Notes: a model not told the origin generated them from the sequence alone. Counted from the first letter of the stretch, positions 21,710 through 34,643 are shown. The stretch is DNA of 64,000 nt from CAMREV01 sp051653965 (GCA_051653965.1 JBOFXG010000007.1:62001-126000); one strand, 5' to 3'. Program-made: numbers and translations.

Positions 21710-22408
21710 TTAGTTTTTATTGAAGTTAATCTCTTCTAAAATTGAATTCAAATTATTCGTAGTTTTTTTATCATATATTTTGGGATTAATAAAAGATATA
21801 TTGTTATTATATTCTTTGAAAAAAATATCTTGTTTAACAATTATATTATTAAAGAATTTATTAAAATATAAAAATTTTTTGTTTTTAGCAATATTATTAT
21901 GATCAAAATTTTTTAAAACTATTTTATAGTCAATATTATTATTTTTTATCAACTTAACTTTTTCAATAATTTTTTCTTCATCTAGTTTTTCAACATCTTG
22001 AATATCAATAATAGTTCAAGAATATTTAACTAGTATTTCTGATAAAAAATTTTTAGTAATAAATGAAGTGCAAATAATGTAATCGTATTGCTCAATTAAA
22101 TAATCAAAAAATACATTAAATTTATCAATTGATTTTTCATTTAATTCTTCATCTAAAAAAATATCATTAGGCATTTTTAATAAATCAGTATTTTTAGTTA
22201 TTGTATTTATTTTTAATTTATATGGTTCTTCATCTTTAATTATTTTTATATTAAAAGATGATTTAGGGAAATCTAAAAAATTACTAATTTGGTTTGCATC
22301 AATAATTAAAACTCTCATTTTTTTTTTAGTTATTATTTTGGCAAAATGTAGAGAGTATATGTATCGATATATTTCATTTTTAGATTCAACAATAGTTATC
22401 TTTTTCAT
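21710..22408 (-). CDS. Degenerate ParA/MinD-like protein without Walker A
   Basis: A 232-residue protein directly downstream of rsmG, where many bacteria carry parA (soj). The start MKKITIV...SLHFAKIITKKKMRVLIIDANQISNFL follows the ParA layout (strand, P-loop, helix, strand ending LLIDADPQ), but the deviant Walker A KGGxGKT is replaced by ESKNEIYRYI. It therefore probably does not bind ATP in the ParA way. No parB is adjacent. The remainder is Asn/Lys-rich with no recognised motif. An unrelated protein that kept the position is an alternative. Confidence 0.5.
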
Positions 22409-22425
22409 TAATTAACAATATCCTT

Positions 22426-23097
22426 TCACATTCTAGGATATTCGATGCTTGTTTTTTCTGTTTTTTCAAAAATAGCAATATTATGTTTTCGATCAAAAAA
22501 ATTATAATTTAATAAATTTTTACAAGTTAATTTTAATTCTTTTATTATTTCTTTTGCATCAAATAATTCATTATCAATATTTGTTGATTTTGGTTCTATT
22601 AACAAACCATTAATTTTTAAATAAGGGGTAGATATTTCAATTAATACCTTTAAACTAGAAACTGCTCTTGAAGTTACATAGTCAAAAGTTTCTCTTTCAT
22701 TATTATTTAAAATTTCTGCTCTCTTACAAATAACATTGATTCCTTGCAATTCTAGTTTATCAATAAGAAGCTTCATAAAATCACATTTTTTTTTATTTGA
22801 TTCAATAATTGTTACATTTATTTTTGGATAAAAAAGCTTAATTAAAACTCCTGGAATACCAGAGCCTGAACCAATATCTAAAAGTTTGTAATCCTTGTTT
22901 TCTAAAATGTCTTTATAAACAATAATAGATTCAAAAAAATAATTTAAATATATTTTTTCTTCTTCTTCTAATCTAGTTAAATTATATTTTTTATTATTTT
23001 CAATTAATATTTCTTTATACAATTCAATTTTTTCAAATAAGTTTTCATTACATTTAAAATTATTCAGAATTTCTTTTTTAAAAGTATCTTTATTCAT
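22426..23097 (-). CDS. rsmG: 16S rRNA (guanine-N7) methyltransferase RsmG
   Basis: SAM-dependent methyltransferase (GidB) of 223 residues that modifies G527 of 16S rRNA. The SAM motif LLDIGSGSGIPGVLIKL and the following SRAVSSLKVLIEIS block identify it. It overlaps the mnmG end by 8 nt (ATGAATAA). The pair mnmG-rsmG is a conserved order. Confidence 0.95.
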   Translation of the reverse strand: MNKDTFKKEILNNFKCNENLFEKIELYKEILIENNKKYNLTRLEEEEKIYLNYFFESIIVYKDILENKDYKLLDIGSGSGIPGVLIKLFYPKINVTIIESNKKKCDFMKLLIDKLELQGINVICKRAEILNNNERETFDYVTSRAVSSLKVLIEISTPYLKINGLLIEPKSTNIDNELFDAKEIIKELKLTCKNLLNYNFFDRKHNIAIFEKTEKTSIEYPRM

Positions 23098-24928
23098 TAT
23101 TATTTCCTTTTAAGAAAAATTTAATATTTATTAAATCATTAAATGATACACCAGATATTCTAGATGCTTGGCCTAAGTCAGTTGGTTTAAATTTATTTAA
23201 TTTATCAATTGCTTCCAATGATAAATTATTTACTTTCTTGTAATCAATATTAATACTTAATTTTGTTTTTGATAATTTTTCATAATCTTGAATTAAATTT
23301 TTCTGATTTTTAATATATCCATCATATTTAATTTTAATGTTTATTTTTTCTTCTCAAAAATCATCTAGTTCATATGCATCAATATATTGTTTTAAATATT
23401 CATAAGTAAAATCTGGTCTTTTTATCAATTCATATAAGCTTATATTGGATTTCTTATATGTGTTTTTTAATCCCTTGACTTCTGAAGTAAGTTTATTTTT
23501 AAGCATTTCAATGTTTTTGTTTAGCTTGTTTATATTATCAGTAAAAGATTTATATTTTTTCTCTGAAATTAAACCAATTTCATAACCATATTTAATAAGC
23601 CTTTCATCTGCATTATCATTTCTTAATTCTAAACGATGCTCTGCTCTACTTGTTAAAAGTCTATATGGCTCAGATATTTCTTTTGTTACAATATCATCAA
23701 TCATAACACCAATATAAGCTTCTGATCTTGATAAAATTAAAGGCTCTTTATTTTCAATTTTTAAGATTGCATTAATTCCAGCAATTAAACCTTGTCCAGC
23801 AGCTTCTTCATATCCACTTGTGCCATTTATTTGACCAGCAAAAAATAAGTTGCTTATTTTTTTGCTTTCTAAAGTTGGATATAATTGTTCCGGTTTAATT
23901 GAATCATATTCAATTGCATAAGCATATTTAATGAATTCAGCATTTTCCATTCCTTTGATTGAATGAATCATTTGTTCTTGAATATTTTTAGGCAAAGAAG
24001 ATGAAATCCCTGCTAAATAAACTGTATCTAATTGTTTAGATTCAGGTTCAATAAATATTTGATGCCTTTCCTTGTCATGAAATCTTACAACTTTATCTTC
24101 AATACTAGGACAGTATCTAGGACCAACCCCACTAATTGATCCTCCATACATTGGTGATTCTTTTAAATTATTTCTAATAATATTATGGGTGTCTAAATTT
24201 GTATGAACTAAATAACAAACTTCTTGATCTTTAATATCTAAAAATTTGTAATCAAAATGTGAAAAACAATATTTCCCATCACTTCCTGGTTCTACTTGAA
24301 ATTGTGAATAATCTAACGAATGCTTGTTCAATCTAGGAGGAGTACCTGTTTTCAATCTAATTGTTTGAAATCCAATTTCTTTAATATTTTTAGCAAGTTT
24401 TGTAGATGAAGAAAAACCATCAGGTCCTTCTTGTTTATTTTCTTTACCAATAAATACTTTTGAATCTAAAAAAGTACCTGTTGCAATTATTACAGTTTCT
24501 GAGAAGTAATCTTTATTATTTATTTTTAAACCAAATGCTTGATTTTTTTTAATTAAAATTTCTTCAGCTTCACCAATAATTAAATCAATGTATTTGTTTT
24601 CATTAACTAATTTTTTAAAAAAATTATGATATTCAATTTTATCAATTTGTGCTCTTAAAGCTCTAACTCCAGCACCTTTTGAACTATTTAATAGTTTCAT
24701 TTGTAATTGACAAGCATCAGCTGCAATTGCTTGCATTCCACCTAATGCATCAATTTCTCTTGTAACTATTCCTTTAGCTGGCCCACCAATAGATGGATTG
24801 CAAGGCATATTTCCAATCAATTTTTCATCCATTAAAACTATTGCAACATGCATCTTTTTGTTAGCAAAAGCAAATGCTGCTTCTAAACCAGCATGACCAG
24901 CACCAATTACTATACCTTTGTAATTCAT
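23090..24928 (-). CDS. mnmG: tRNA uridine-5-carboxymethylaminomethyl modification enzyme MnmG
   Basis: FAD-dependent partner of MnmE modifying U34 of tRNAs. The 612 residues start with the FAD motif GAGHAGLEAAFA and contain GTFLDSKVFIG, GPRYCPSIEDK and GYEEAAGQGLIAG. The C-terminal helical domain is complete once the TGA at about 23,354 is read as Trp. MnmE is not in this window. Confidence 0.97.
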
Positions 24929-24935
24929 AAAGATC

Positions 24936-25088
24936 CTAAATAAAAATTATAAGAAGACAAGCTATAATTACACCAGTCAATATAAATATAGCCATTAGCA
25001 TAAAAATACAAAGTATATCAACTATCTTTGTATCATGTTTATCATATGCACGTTTTGATTTATCAACAACATTCTTTTTAATTTTCAT
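24936..25088 (-). CDS. Small single-pass membrane peptide (50 aa), unknown
   Basis: An open frame starting 2 nt after the rpmF stop and ending 7 nt before mnmG: a lysine-rich N-terminus of about 21 residues followed by a strongly hydrophobic segment of about 27 residues to the C-terminus. The tight fit between two conserved genes and the coupled start suggest it is translated. It does not look like SecE or SecG to me. Function unknown. Confidence 0.5.
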   Translation of the reverse strand: MKIKKNVVDKSKRAYDKHDTKIVDILCIFMLMAIFILTGVIIACLLIIFI

Positions 25089-25090
25089 AA

Positions 25091-25273
25091 TTAAACTTTT
25101 GCAGTATCAATGATTTTCTTTTCTTTATAATAACCACAATTTGAACAAACTCTGTGTGTTTGAATTTTTGTACCACATTTTTTGCATGCAGTTAAATTTG
25201 GAACAGATAGAGCATGATGGCTTCTTCTCATTCCTTTTCTGCTCTTAGTAACTCTTCTTTGTTGTACAGCCAT
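25091..25273 (-). CDS. rpmF: 50S ribosomal protein L32
   Basis: bL32, 60 residues: MAVQQRRVTKSRKGMRRSHH, then a zinc ribbon CKKCGT...CSNCGYY. The ATG at 25273 follows AGAAGG and matches the family start; an upstream in-frame Met at 25300 is not needed. Confidence 0.97.
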   Translation of the reverse strand: MAVQQRRVTKSRKGMRRSHHALSVPNLTACKKCGTKIQTHRVCSNCGYYKEKKIIDTAKV

Positions 25274-25345
25274 TTTGCTACCTTCTATAAAATTAAACAA
25301 TAATGTGTATATTATATTATTAAACTTAAAAATATGCTAATTTTT

Positions 25346-27235
25346 TTAATCTTTTATGAAATTTATTAAAATTTTAATAAATTCATATAATGAAGTTGAG
25401 TTTGTTTCTTCTTCACCATATCCTCTAAATGAGATATTTCCAATAATTTTTTCACTTTTTAATTTTGAAAATGATTCTTTATTTCAAGATTCAACTTCTT
25501 TATCGCCAATAATTATTTGTAAAGGGATTTTACTTTTTTGTGCAGTTCTTACTTTTTTAGATAATCTTTCATTTGAATCGTCCAATTTAACTGAAAAACC
25601 ATTATTTTCTAATAATTTTTGAACTTCAATTGCATATTCTAAATGGAAATTATTATTAACTGGCATAATAATAATTTGAGTTGGTAATAATTTAAATGGC
25701 AAAAAACCTTTAGTTTCACTTAACAATACTGAAATAAATCTTTCATATGTACCTATTAATCCAAAGTGGATTAAAACAGGAGTTTTCATAGAACCGTCTT
25801 TATCTTTATATTCACATTCAAATTTCTTAGGTAATAAAAAATCTAATTGAATTGTTGAAATAGTTATTCATTTACCTAAATTTGTTTTGTATTGATAATC
25901 AATTTTAGGACCATAAAATGCAGCCTCACCCTTAACCTCTAGTTTTTCAATTTTATCTTTATGTTCATGAGATTTTAATCATCTATTTAAAAAATTTAAA
26001 TTAGTATAATTGTTTATATTTTCTTGTTCTTCAATATTTTTTTTTACTTTGCTATTTTTATAATCAAATTTCTTTAAAATATTTCTTAACATTGTTTGTG
26101 AAGTTTCTCAAATTTCTTTGTTATCAAAGTATTTATCTTTTTCATCAGATTTTAAAGATAAATCAACTCGATCAATTTGAATATTAAAATAATCCATAGT
26201 TTTTAAAACCATTTTATTTAATTCCATAATTATTGATTCTATATTATCTATTGTACAAAAGACATGTGAATCAAATAATTCCATTGCCCTTACACGTTCA
26301 AGGCCAATTAATCCGCCGCTTGATTCATATCTATGTAGCTTGGCTTCTTCTGCCATTTTATAAGGTAAATCTTTATATGATCTAGGTGATGATTTAAATA
26401 CTAAAATATGATGAGGGCAAGCCATTGGTCTTAATAGAAATTCTTCATTATCAATTAAGATAGGAGAAAAGTTATTCTCTTTGTATAATTCTCAATGTCC
26501 TGAAGTTTCATACATTTTTTTGCTTCCTAAAATTGGAGTAGAAACTAATGAAAAATTATTTTGAGTAAATTCTTTTTTTAAATAAGTACTTATTTTTTCT
26601 TTTAAGTAGTAGCCATTTGGCAATCAAATAGGAAATCCCTTACCAGCAAATTCATCAAATAAGAAAATTTTCATTTCTTCTCCAATTGTTCTATGATCTC
26701 TTGATTTTAATTCATTCATTAATTTTTCAAAAGATTGATAGCTTTCATCACTTAAAAAAGCACTAGCATTGATTCTAACAAGTTGAAGTTGATTTTTATT
26801 TTTCTTATATTCAATTCCGCCAATTTTTGTTAAAACAACTTTTTTAATTTCATTTGTATTTTTTAAAAAATTTATATTTTTTTCAATAGGGGCAAATGAT
26901 GGAAAAATATTATTATTTATTTTAAAAAATATTTTTTCATCTCAATCCTTTTTTAATTTTAATATTTCTTTAACTTCATTTGCGTTTTTATCAAATGATT
27001 CTATTTTGTATCCACCAGAAATAACTTTAGATATTTCCTTTGTAATTTTGTTTAAATCATTTGAAGAAATTTTATCTTCAACATAAAAATCTATATAAAA
27101 ACCATATTCACTATTTGAAATTTCATATAATTCAAATGTTTTATAATTTTTTTTCATTGCAATTTGAATTGCTAATGAAGCAGCAATGTTAACCTCTTCA
27201 TTAACAATATATTTCATTTCTTGTTTCGAACTCAT
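25346..27235 (-). CDS. thrS: Threonyl-tRNA synthetase
   Basis: Class II synthetase of 629 residues. The N-terminal editing-like part is followed by the catalytic domain with RPMACPHHILVFKSSPRSYKDLP, FYGPKIDYQ and GTYERFISVLLSE, then an anticodon-binding domain with PTQIIIMPV. Numerous TGA Trp codons fragment it in standard code. The C-terminus overlaps no neighbour. Confidence 0.96.
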
Positions 27236-27290
27236 ATAAATCCTTAAATACTTACATTAAGTATAAGAAAAAAATAAAAAATAAGTTTTA

Positions 27291-28601
27291 TTAATTTAAC
27301 AATTTTTTCTTTTTATCAACATAAATAAATAGTAATAGTGAAATTATTAAAAATACAATAATTGTAGAATTGATGATAAAAACTGAATCTTTTAATTTTA
27401 ATTCTTTAATATTATTAGAAATAAAAGTTGTAAAGAAGTTGCTAATTGTAATTCCAATTGCATTAATTGATTGATAAATTCCCATCGGGGTGTAATACTT
27501 CTTGTTAAATGATAATGATAATACATAACCTAATAATAAATTATATAAAAGTCCATATGCAAATCCATTTAAAGCATGAATTGAAATAAAGAAAATAGGA
27601 TTGAAAAATAAAATTGAAATGAAATGATATACAATTCAAATTGACAAGCCAATTAAAAATATTTTTATATTTGAAGTTTTTTTAAAAACTAAATAACCAA
27701 ACAATAATGTTCCAAACAATTGGAAAACACTAAAAACAGTTGACAAATATCCTTCGTAAGCAGAAACATCCATATTTGTATAAATTCCTAACTGTTGCAA
27801 ATGCGTTGTTCCAACTGAACCACTATTTCCAAATTTAACAAATAAAACAATTGCTCCAACTAAACAAATTAGTGCAAAGTTTATTTTTTGGTCTTTTTTT
27901 TCAATTACTTTATTTCCAAGAACTTCTCCAACAAATTGTCTATTTTCTTTAATGAAAAAAGCCATAACAAAAACAACTACTAAAAAAAATAATGCAATAA
28001 TTCACATAATTGACATTTTAGATAAATCATATCCATCTGGTCCTTTTGCATAAGAAATAACTGCTGATTGAATTGGAGAAGTAATAAAATCTGCAACAAG
28101 TGGTGGAATTGCCAAAATAGAAACAGTTAGTAATGTTTTAGATTTTCCATATTGTTCTTTAAATAGTAATTCATATGTTCCAATAATGGAAGCTCCAATG
28201 CCTACTCCAAGTGATTGAATAATATTTGTTTCGGTAGTTTGAATGAAAACCATTGGTATAAAAGAAATTAAAATTAATGAAATAGATGATTGGATAATTA
28301 ATTTTCTATTTCTTAAATACAAACCAAAAAAGTCCATTATTGGTCTTGCAAAAACACCAATTAAGCCGTAAACCATCAATGGAGCCCATTTAATTAAATT
28401 ATCAATTTCTGATTGTAATGTTCCACGATAGGGTCTAACAAGCATAATTGGTATTCAAAAAACTATATATAAAATAAATAAATACTTATAAAAAGGGTTA
28501 TTAAATTTTAGTTTCATCATTACAATAACAGTAATAATTAAAACAAATAAAAGAATAATACAATTTATAAGTATTTTTAAATTTGTAGGATTTAAAAACA
28601 T
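27291..28601 (-). CDS. Major facilitator superfamily-type transporter
   Basis: A 436-residue membrane protein with about 12 hydrophobic segments in two sets of six, separated by a charged loop near the middle (KENRQFVGEVLGNKVIEKKDQK). The first cytoplasmic loop has LMVYGLIGVFARPIMDFFG, reminiscent of the MFS motif A position. It is divergently transcribed from the surface protein at 28,738. The substrate cannot be told. Several Trp codons are TGA. Confidence 0.78.
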
Positions 28602-28737
28602 TTATATTCCTTAATATTACTAAATAAATATATATCAAAAAAAATATAAATATAAATAAAGTTAAAAATATTTTTTCCAAATACATTAAGTATATATACT
28701 AGATATTATAAATAAAATTCTAGTTTTAAGGAATAAA

Positions 28738-31104
28738 ATGAAACTGATAAAATATAAGAAAATATTAATTGCTATTTCTACATTATCATTTTGTTCAATG
28801 ATTGCATTAAATGGCATAAATAATCTAATTATTAAAAAAGAAAATAAAAAATTAAATAAAATAGATGAAAGGCAAATTCAAACAAATATTATTTCAGATA
28901 TTAACAATAAAGATATTTCAATAAAAAACAATAATTTTATATTAATGAAAAATGACATTGATTGAAAAGTAAGAAACTACACAACATTATGAAATAATGG
29001 CGGTCAAAAAACATTACAATACCTAAATGCATTTAATGTTGATAAAGATTTGAATTTTAAAGTAGATCATGATTTATTAAAAAAAATAATTCTAGAAATA
29101 AACAATGGTACTAACGATTTTGGTATTGACATAAATAAACAAACTAAATATGTAAAATCTGATGAGCAATTTATAAAAGAAACAACTAATTTAGATCCAA
29201 TGTTTAATTTTGTTTCTGGTACATCACATATTGGAAATTGTAGTTGAATAGGTTCTTTTGATTGAAAAATTTTTTTATTAGCAAGTTTTAAACAAATGGA
29301 ATTAACACAAAACCAAATTGGTGGACAATATTTAATGGATTATAAGTTTGAAACAAATTTATTAAATGATGTAGAAGATTTTCACATTTATAATCAAGGA
29401 TTTGATTGACAATATTTTTCTGGTTTTGATTATACAATTTCAATTGAAAAAAATTTAGATAATAAAAAGGAAAGTAAAGTTTCTAATTCAAATTTTATGA
29501 TTGATTTATTTAGTTCAAAAAATAGCATAGATATAATTAAAACAATTTTAGATGTTAATATACCAAATATGGAAAAAAACCCAAATAACATTTCTGGTAT
29601 TTGAAATAAAAATGATTTAATAAAAAATAATTATGGAACTATATTTAAATTTTCTAATGATTTAAAATTATTAAAATTTATTAATGACTATGTGAAATCA
29701 AATAGTTATGAAAATTTTGTTTATAATACAGAGTTTAACAACCTTCAAAATAGATTAATAAAAAATAATCTTATTCAAGAGAAAGATAATAATGAAAGCT
29801 ATTCACTTGATGAATTAAGTTTTTTATACGAAAGAATTATTGGTTGATTAAAAAATAATGAAATTATTGCTAATATTAGTATTAATGGTTCAGAAGGAAA
29901 AGATTATATAATTTGGAATGGAAATTCATTTTTAAATGAATATGATTTTTTTAATCTAGATAATAATAAAAATACTTTAAATATTAAAATTAATCATATA
30001 GAAAATAAATTAAAAAATTATGAATCACAAGTAATTTCAGGAAATTCAAGAACAGCAGATATATTTGGAGAATATACAATAAATTATAGAAATGATTTTG
30101 TTGAGAAAGATATAAACATTAAAAATTTATTTAATAAATGTATTCCAATCAAACTAGATTCTAATGTTGAAGATATTTTAATTCATGATGGTCAAAATGT
30201 TTTATTTATAAATAATAATGATTTAGCAATTTATATTAATGAAATGTTAAATAAAGAAATAGAAAAAGATTTATTTGAAAATGTAGAACTATTTGATTAC
30301 TTAAAACATAGTTTTTATAATGTTGATGAAGTTCTAAAAAAATTTAATATATATGATAATAGAAAGACAATAAATCATAAACCAAATAATGATGATGGTA
30401 TATTCTATGTTGTAGCAACAATTCCTAAATGAAATACAATAGATACTGTAAATAATTTTAATGGAAATTTTAATGTTGAAGATAAAATAAATTTTATAAA
30501 AAAAATAAATAAAAATAGCATAAATATTAATGAACTAATTACAAATAATGATGAAGATACAAATGGTTATTTTCTTTTGAAACTAAGAACAAATAAAGTT
30601 AATTATATTGAAAATTTTAATGAATATCAAAATATTTTAAATAACTTTAATTATCTATTTAAATTAAATTATATTGAAGAAAATAGTAATGATTTCTTTA
30701 CTAATATTTATAATAAAAAATTCAAAAATATTGAAGTGTTAAATGATGTAGTGCTTGATGGGATAACCCATGAAAAAATAAATGAAGAACTTAAAGAAAA
30801 AGAAATTTGAAAAAAAATAAAAAATAATCCCAATAATTTATTTAATTATTCTGATTTAATATTTAATAAATCAAATATTGAATATAAAAGTGAAATAGAT
30901 GAATCTTTAATTAAAAGTAAAATCAATGAAATAAAAATAAATATTGAATTGGAGGAAAATATTATTAGAAATCCAAATATCACAAATATTGTAATTTTAT
31001 CATTATCAATATTTTTAACAATTGGATTAGCGGGTTTATTTATTTATAAATTTAGAAAAAATAAATATAAAAGTCTTAAAAAAATAAATAATAAAAATGT
31101 CTAA
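28738..31104 (+). CDS. Large surface-exposed membrane protein, unknown function
   Basis: A 788-residue protein, very rich in Asn, Ile and Lys. It has an N-terminal hydrophobic segment (about residues 8-32, no clear lipobox), a long extracellular region and a C-terminal membrane segment (about 748-770), followed by a basic tail KFRKNKYKSLKK. This is the topology of a mollicute surface protein anchored at both ends or with a cleaved signal. I recognise no enzymatic domain. Ribosome site AAGGAA precedes the ATG. A terminator hairpin overlaps the stop. It is split into many pieces in standard code by TGA Trp codons. Confidence 0.8.
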
Positions 31105-31117
31105 TATTGACATTTTT
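31093..31117 (+). terminator. Terminator at the end of the surface protein gene
   Basis: AAAAATGTC ... GACATTTTT hairpin with the TAA stop in its loop and a following T-rich stretch. Confidence 0.75.
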
Positions 31118-31174
31118 ATTATTTTTTAATTATTATATATGTATAATAAAATAAAAAAAGAGCTATATAAATTT

Positions 31175-32251
31175 ATGAATAAGTTAATACACCTTGATAT
31201 AATTTCTTCTCAATTTCATCAAGTGATGAATGAAAAAGGAATTTTAGTAAAAAATTATCAACCAAAACTATCACCAAAAAAAATTGTTGAAACATACAAA
31301 AAAATGGTTATTGGCAGAGAAGTTGATAAAAAAATGATGCAATGACAAAGAATTGGTAAAATGTTGACATTTGCTCCAAACCTTGGAGAAGAAGCATTAC
31401 AATTTGGTTGTGCATTAGCAATGGACAAAAAAAGGGATTGATTAGTTCCAGCATTTAGATCATTTCATTTAATGAGTGAATTAGGTGTGGAAATATGACA
31501 ATTACTTTTATATTGAAATGGAAATGAAAAAGGTTCTAAATTTTTTGATGATGTAAACGTTCTTCCAATTAATATAACTATTGGAGCTCAAATGTCGCAA
31601 GCTATAGGTATTGGGTATGCTTTTAGTTTAAAAAGACAAAAAAATGTAGTTGTTACATTTATTGGTGACGGTGGAACTTCAGAAGGTGAATTCTATGAAT
31701 CAATGAATTTAGCAGCAATTTATAATTGACCTGTTGTTTTTTGTATTAATAATAATCAATGATCAATTTCTACTCCAAGAGATAAAGAATCAAAAGTTGT
31801 TGATTTATCAATTAAAGCAATTGCTGCTGGAATTCATAGAGCAAGAGTAGATGGAAATGATTTATTTGCATCATATGATGTAATGCTTGAAGCTGTAGAA
31901 CATGCAAGAAGCGGTAAGGGTCCAGTCCTTGTAGAATTTGTTACATATAGAAAAGGGCCACATACAACAAGTGATGATCCAACAATTTATAGAACAAAAG
32001 AAGAAGAAGAACGTTGAGAGAAAAAAGATCCAATTGATAGATTATATAAATATTTAGTATCTCAATCACTTTGAAGAAAAGAAGATGAAGAAGAATTAAT
32101 TGAATATTCTAAAACATTTATTCAAGAACAATATGATCAAATGGTTTTAATGAATAATACATCTATTGATGACATTTTTAATCATACATATGAAACATTA
32201 CCTGATGATCTTCAAGAGCAAAAAAAGATTGCTAAGAAATATTTTGAGTAG
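31175..32251 (+). CDS. pdhA: Pyruvate dehydrogenase E1 component, alpha subunit
   Basis: With PdhB it forms the thiamine-diphosphate-dependent E1 that decarboxylates pyruvate and acetylates the lipoyl group of E2. The 358 residues contain the ThDP motif GDGGTSEGEF...CINNNQWS. I prefer the Met at 31175 (MNKLIHLDIISS), which fits the family N-terminus; the frame is open to an earlier ATG at 31139. First gene of pdhA-pdhB-pdhC-pdhD-lplA. Confidence 0.96.
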
Positions 32252-32259
32252 GGCTAATT

Positions 32260-33261
32260 ATGAAAGATAAAAATATTGTTGTAAACAACATAGAAGCATT
32301 AAATGATGCATTGGATATTGCCCTTGGTAAAGATCATAATGTTGTTCTTTATGGACAAGATGCAGGATATGAAGGTGGTGTTTTCAGAGCAACTAAAGGA
32401 CTGCAACAAAAACATGGTGTCGAAAGAGTATGAGACTCACCAATTGCAGAAAATGCAATGATGGGTTTAGCTATTGGAGCTGCAACTCAAGGAATAAAAC
32501 CTATTGTTGAAATTCAATTCTCAGGGTTTTCATTCTTGGCAATGAATCAATTATTTACACATGCTGCAAGACTTAGAACAAGATCAAGAGGAAGATATAG
32601 TTGTCCAATTGTTGTTAGAATGCCTATGGGTGGCGGAATAAAAGCATTAGAGCATCACTCTGAATCACTAGAAGCTCTTTATTCAACTATCCCAGGATTA
32701 AAAATAGTATTGCCTTCAAATCCATATGATACAAAAGGATTATTACTATCAGCTATTAACGATCCAGATCCAGTTGTGTTTTTTGAACCTAAAAAAATAT
32801 ATAGATCATTTAAACAAGAAATACCAAGTAGTTATTATGAAGTTCCAATTGGAAAGGCAAACATTGTAACAACTGGTAATGACTTAACAATTGTTTCTTA
32901 TGGTAGTCCATTAATTGATATGATACATTTAGTAAATGAAATGAAAATATCACATCCAGATATTAGTATTGAATTAATTGATTTAAGAACTATTAAACCA
33001 ATTGATGAAAAAACAATTTTTAAATCAGTTATAAAAACCGGAAGATTATTAGTTGTTCATGAAGCGACATACTCATTTAGTCTTTCATCTGAAATAATTT
33101 CAAGAGTATCATCAAAATGTTTTTATGAATTAAAGGCTCCTCCAGGAAAAGTAACTGGTTGAGATATAACAGTTCCATATGCAAACGGAGAAAAATATTT
33201 CTTTGATATGAAGCAAAGAACAATTGATGCTATTGAAGAAATAATGGCAAAGCAATTTTAA
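32260..33261 (+). CDS. pdhB: Pyruvate dehydrogenase E1 component, beta subunit
   Basis: The 333-residue beta subunit of E1. Conserved blocks include YGQDAGYEGGVFRATKG, DSPIAENAMMGLAIG and PFFEPKKIYR-type VFFEPKKIYR, plus the C-terminal transketolase domain with LRTIKPIDEKTI. It starts 8 nt after pdhA (GGGCTAATTATG). Confidence 0.96.
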
Positions 33262-33277
33262 TAAGGGGTAAATTATT

Positions 33278-34642
33278 ATGAATCAAAAAAATATATTTCG
33301 TTTCACAGATATAGGTGAAGGTCTTCATGAAGGAACAATTCAAGAGATTAAAGTAAAAGTTGGCGCAAAAGTAAATGAAGGAGATTCACTATTATCAGTT
33401 CAAACTGATAAAGTAGCTTCTGATTTACCTTGTCCATCAAATGGAGTAATTCTAAAAATATACATTAAAGAAGGCCAATTAGTACATGTTGGTGATCCAT
33501 TAATGTATATTGGTGAACCTGGAGAGAAGCTTGATGAATCATCTGTTGTTGAAACACAAGTAGCACAGCCTTCTTCTTTTAATCAGATTTCAAACCAACC
33601 AAAAGAAGAAGACAAAAAAGAGCAAGCAAGTAGTGAGGGATCATCTGTTGTTGGTCAAGTAACTGTTTCAAATAAACTAATGGGTAAAATTGGAAATCAA
33701 GGTGAAGAATTACAAAACAATCAAGCTACAGGTTATAATAATTTAAGTGCTACTCCTTTAGCAAGAAAAATTGCAAATGAATTAAGAATTAATTTATCAC
33801 AAATTAGCGGTTCTGGCCCTAATGGAAGAGTGGTTTATGATGATGTATTACTGTTCAAAAGAAATAGATTAGCAAATGAAATTAATAGCTTTACAGATAA
33901 ACTTAAGAAAGAAACTCATGTTGCTGTAACTATGAAAGATATTGATCATAGTAGTGATGTAACTCCAATTAGAAAACAAATAGCTAATTCAATGACAAGA
34001 TCACATGTAAACATTCCAAATACAATGTTAGTATTTGAAGTAGATGTAACTGAATTAGTTAAATTTAGATCAAGAGAAAAAGATAGTTTTAAAATTAAAA
34101 ATGGTGTTAATTTAACTTACTTATCATTCTTTATTCAAGTAATAAGCTTAGCTTTAAAACAATTTCCAATATTTAATGCTGTATATGATGAAATCAATGA
34201 AAAAATTATTTATAGAGGAGAAATTAATATGGGGTTTGCAGTTGATACTCCAGATGGTTTATTAGTTCCAAATATTAAAAATGTTGATCACTTAAGCTTG
34301 CATGATATTGCTAAGGAAGTTGTAAGACTATCTAAATCAGCAAGAGATAAAAAATTATCTGTTAATGAAATTCAAGGTGGCACGTACACTATTACTAACT
34401 TAGGTAGTACTGGTGCAATGTATGGTTTACCAATTATTTTCTATCCACAATTATCAATTTTTGGGTTAGGTGGAATTGAAAAAAAATTATACTTAGATAA
34501 AGATGGCAAAGTTGCATCAAAAGATATTATGTACATTTCTGTAAGTGCAGATCATAGATGAATTGATGGAGCTGACATAGGAAGATTTGCTAAATTTATA
34601 AAAGATCAAATTGAACTTAAATTTTATGAAAGGAATTTCTAA
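33278..34642 (+). CDS. pdhC: Pyruvate dehydrogenase E2 (dihydrolipoamide acetyltransferase)
   Basis: The 454-residue E2 core. It has a single N-terminal lipoyl domain with the lipoylated Lys in QTDKVASDL, a flexible Ser/Gln/Glu-rich linker, an E1/E3-binding domain (ATPLARKIANEL...SGPNGRV) and the catalytic domain ending in ADHRWIDGAD, where His and Asp are catalytic and the Trp is TGA. The lipoyl Lys is the substrate for LplA encoded downstream. Confidence 0.97.
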
Positions 34643-34643
34643 A

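Noticed and set aside
21710..24928. mnmG-rsmG-ParA-like neighbourhood as the chromosome origin
   Set aside because: No dnaA, dnaN or recognisable DnaA-box cluster is present in the window.
31139..31174. Upstream ATG of pdhA giving a 12-residue longer protein
   Set aside because: No ribosome site, and the extra residues do not resemble PdhA starts; the Met at 31,175 fits better.
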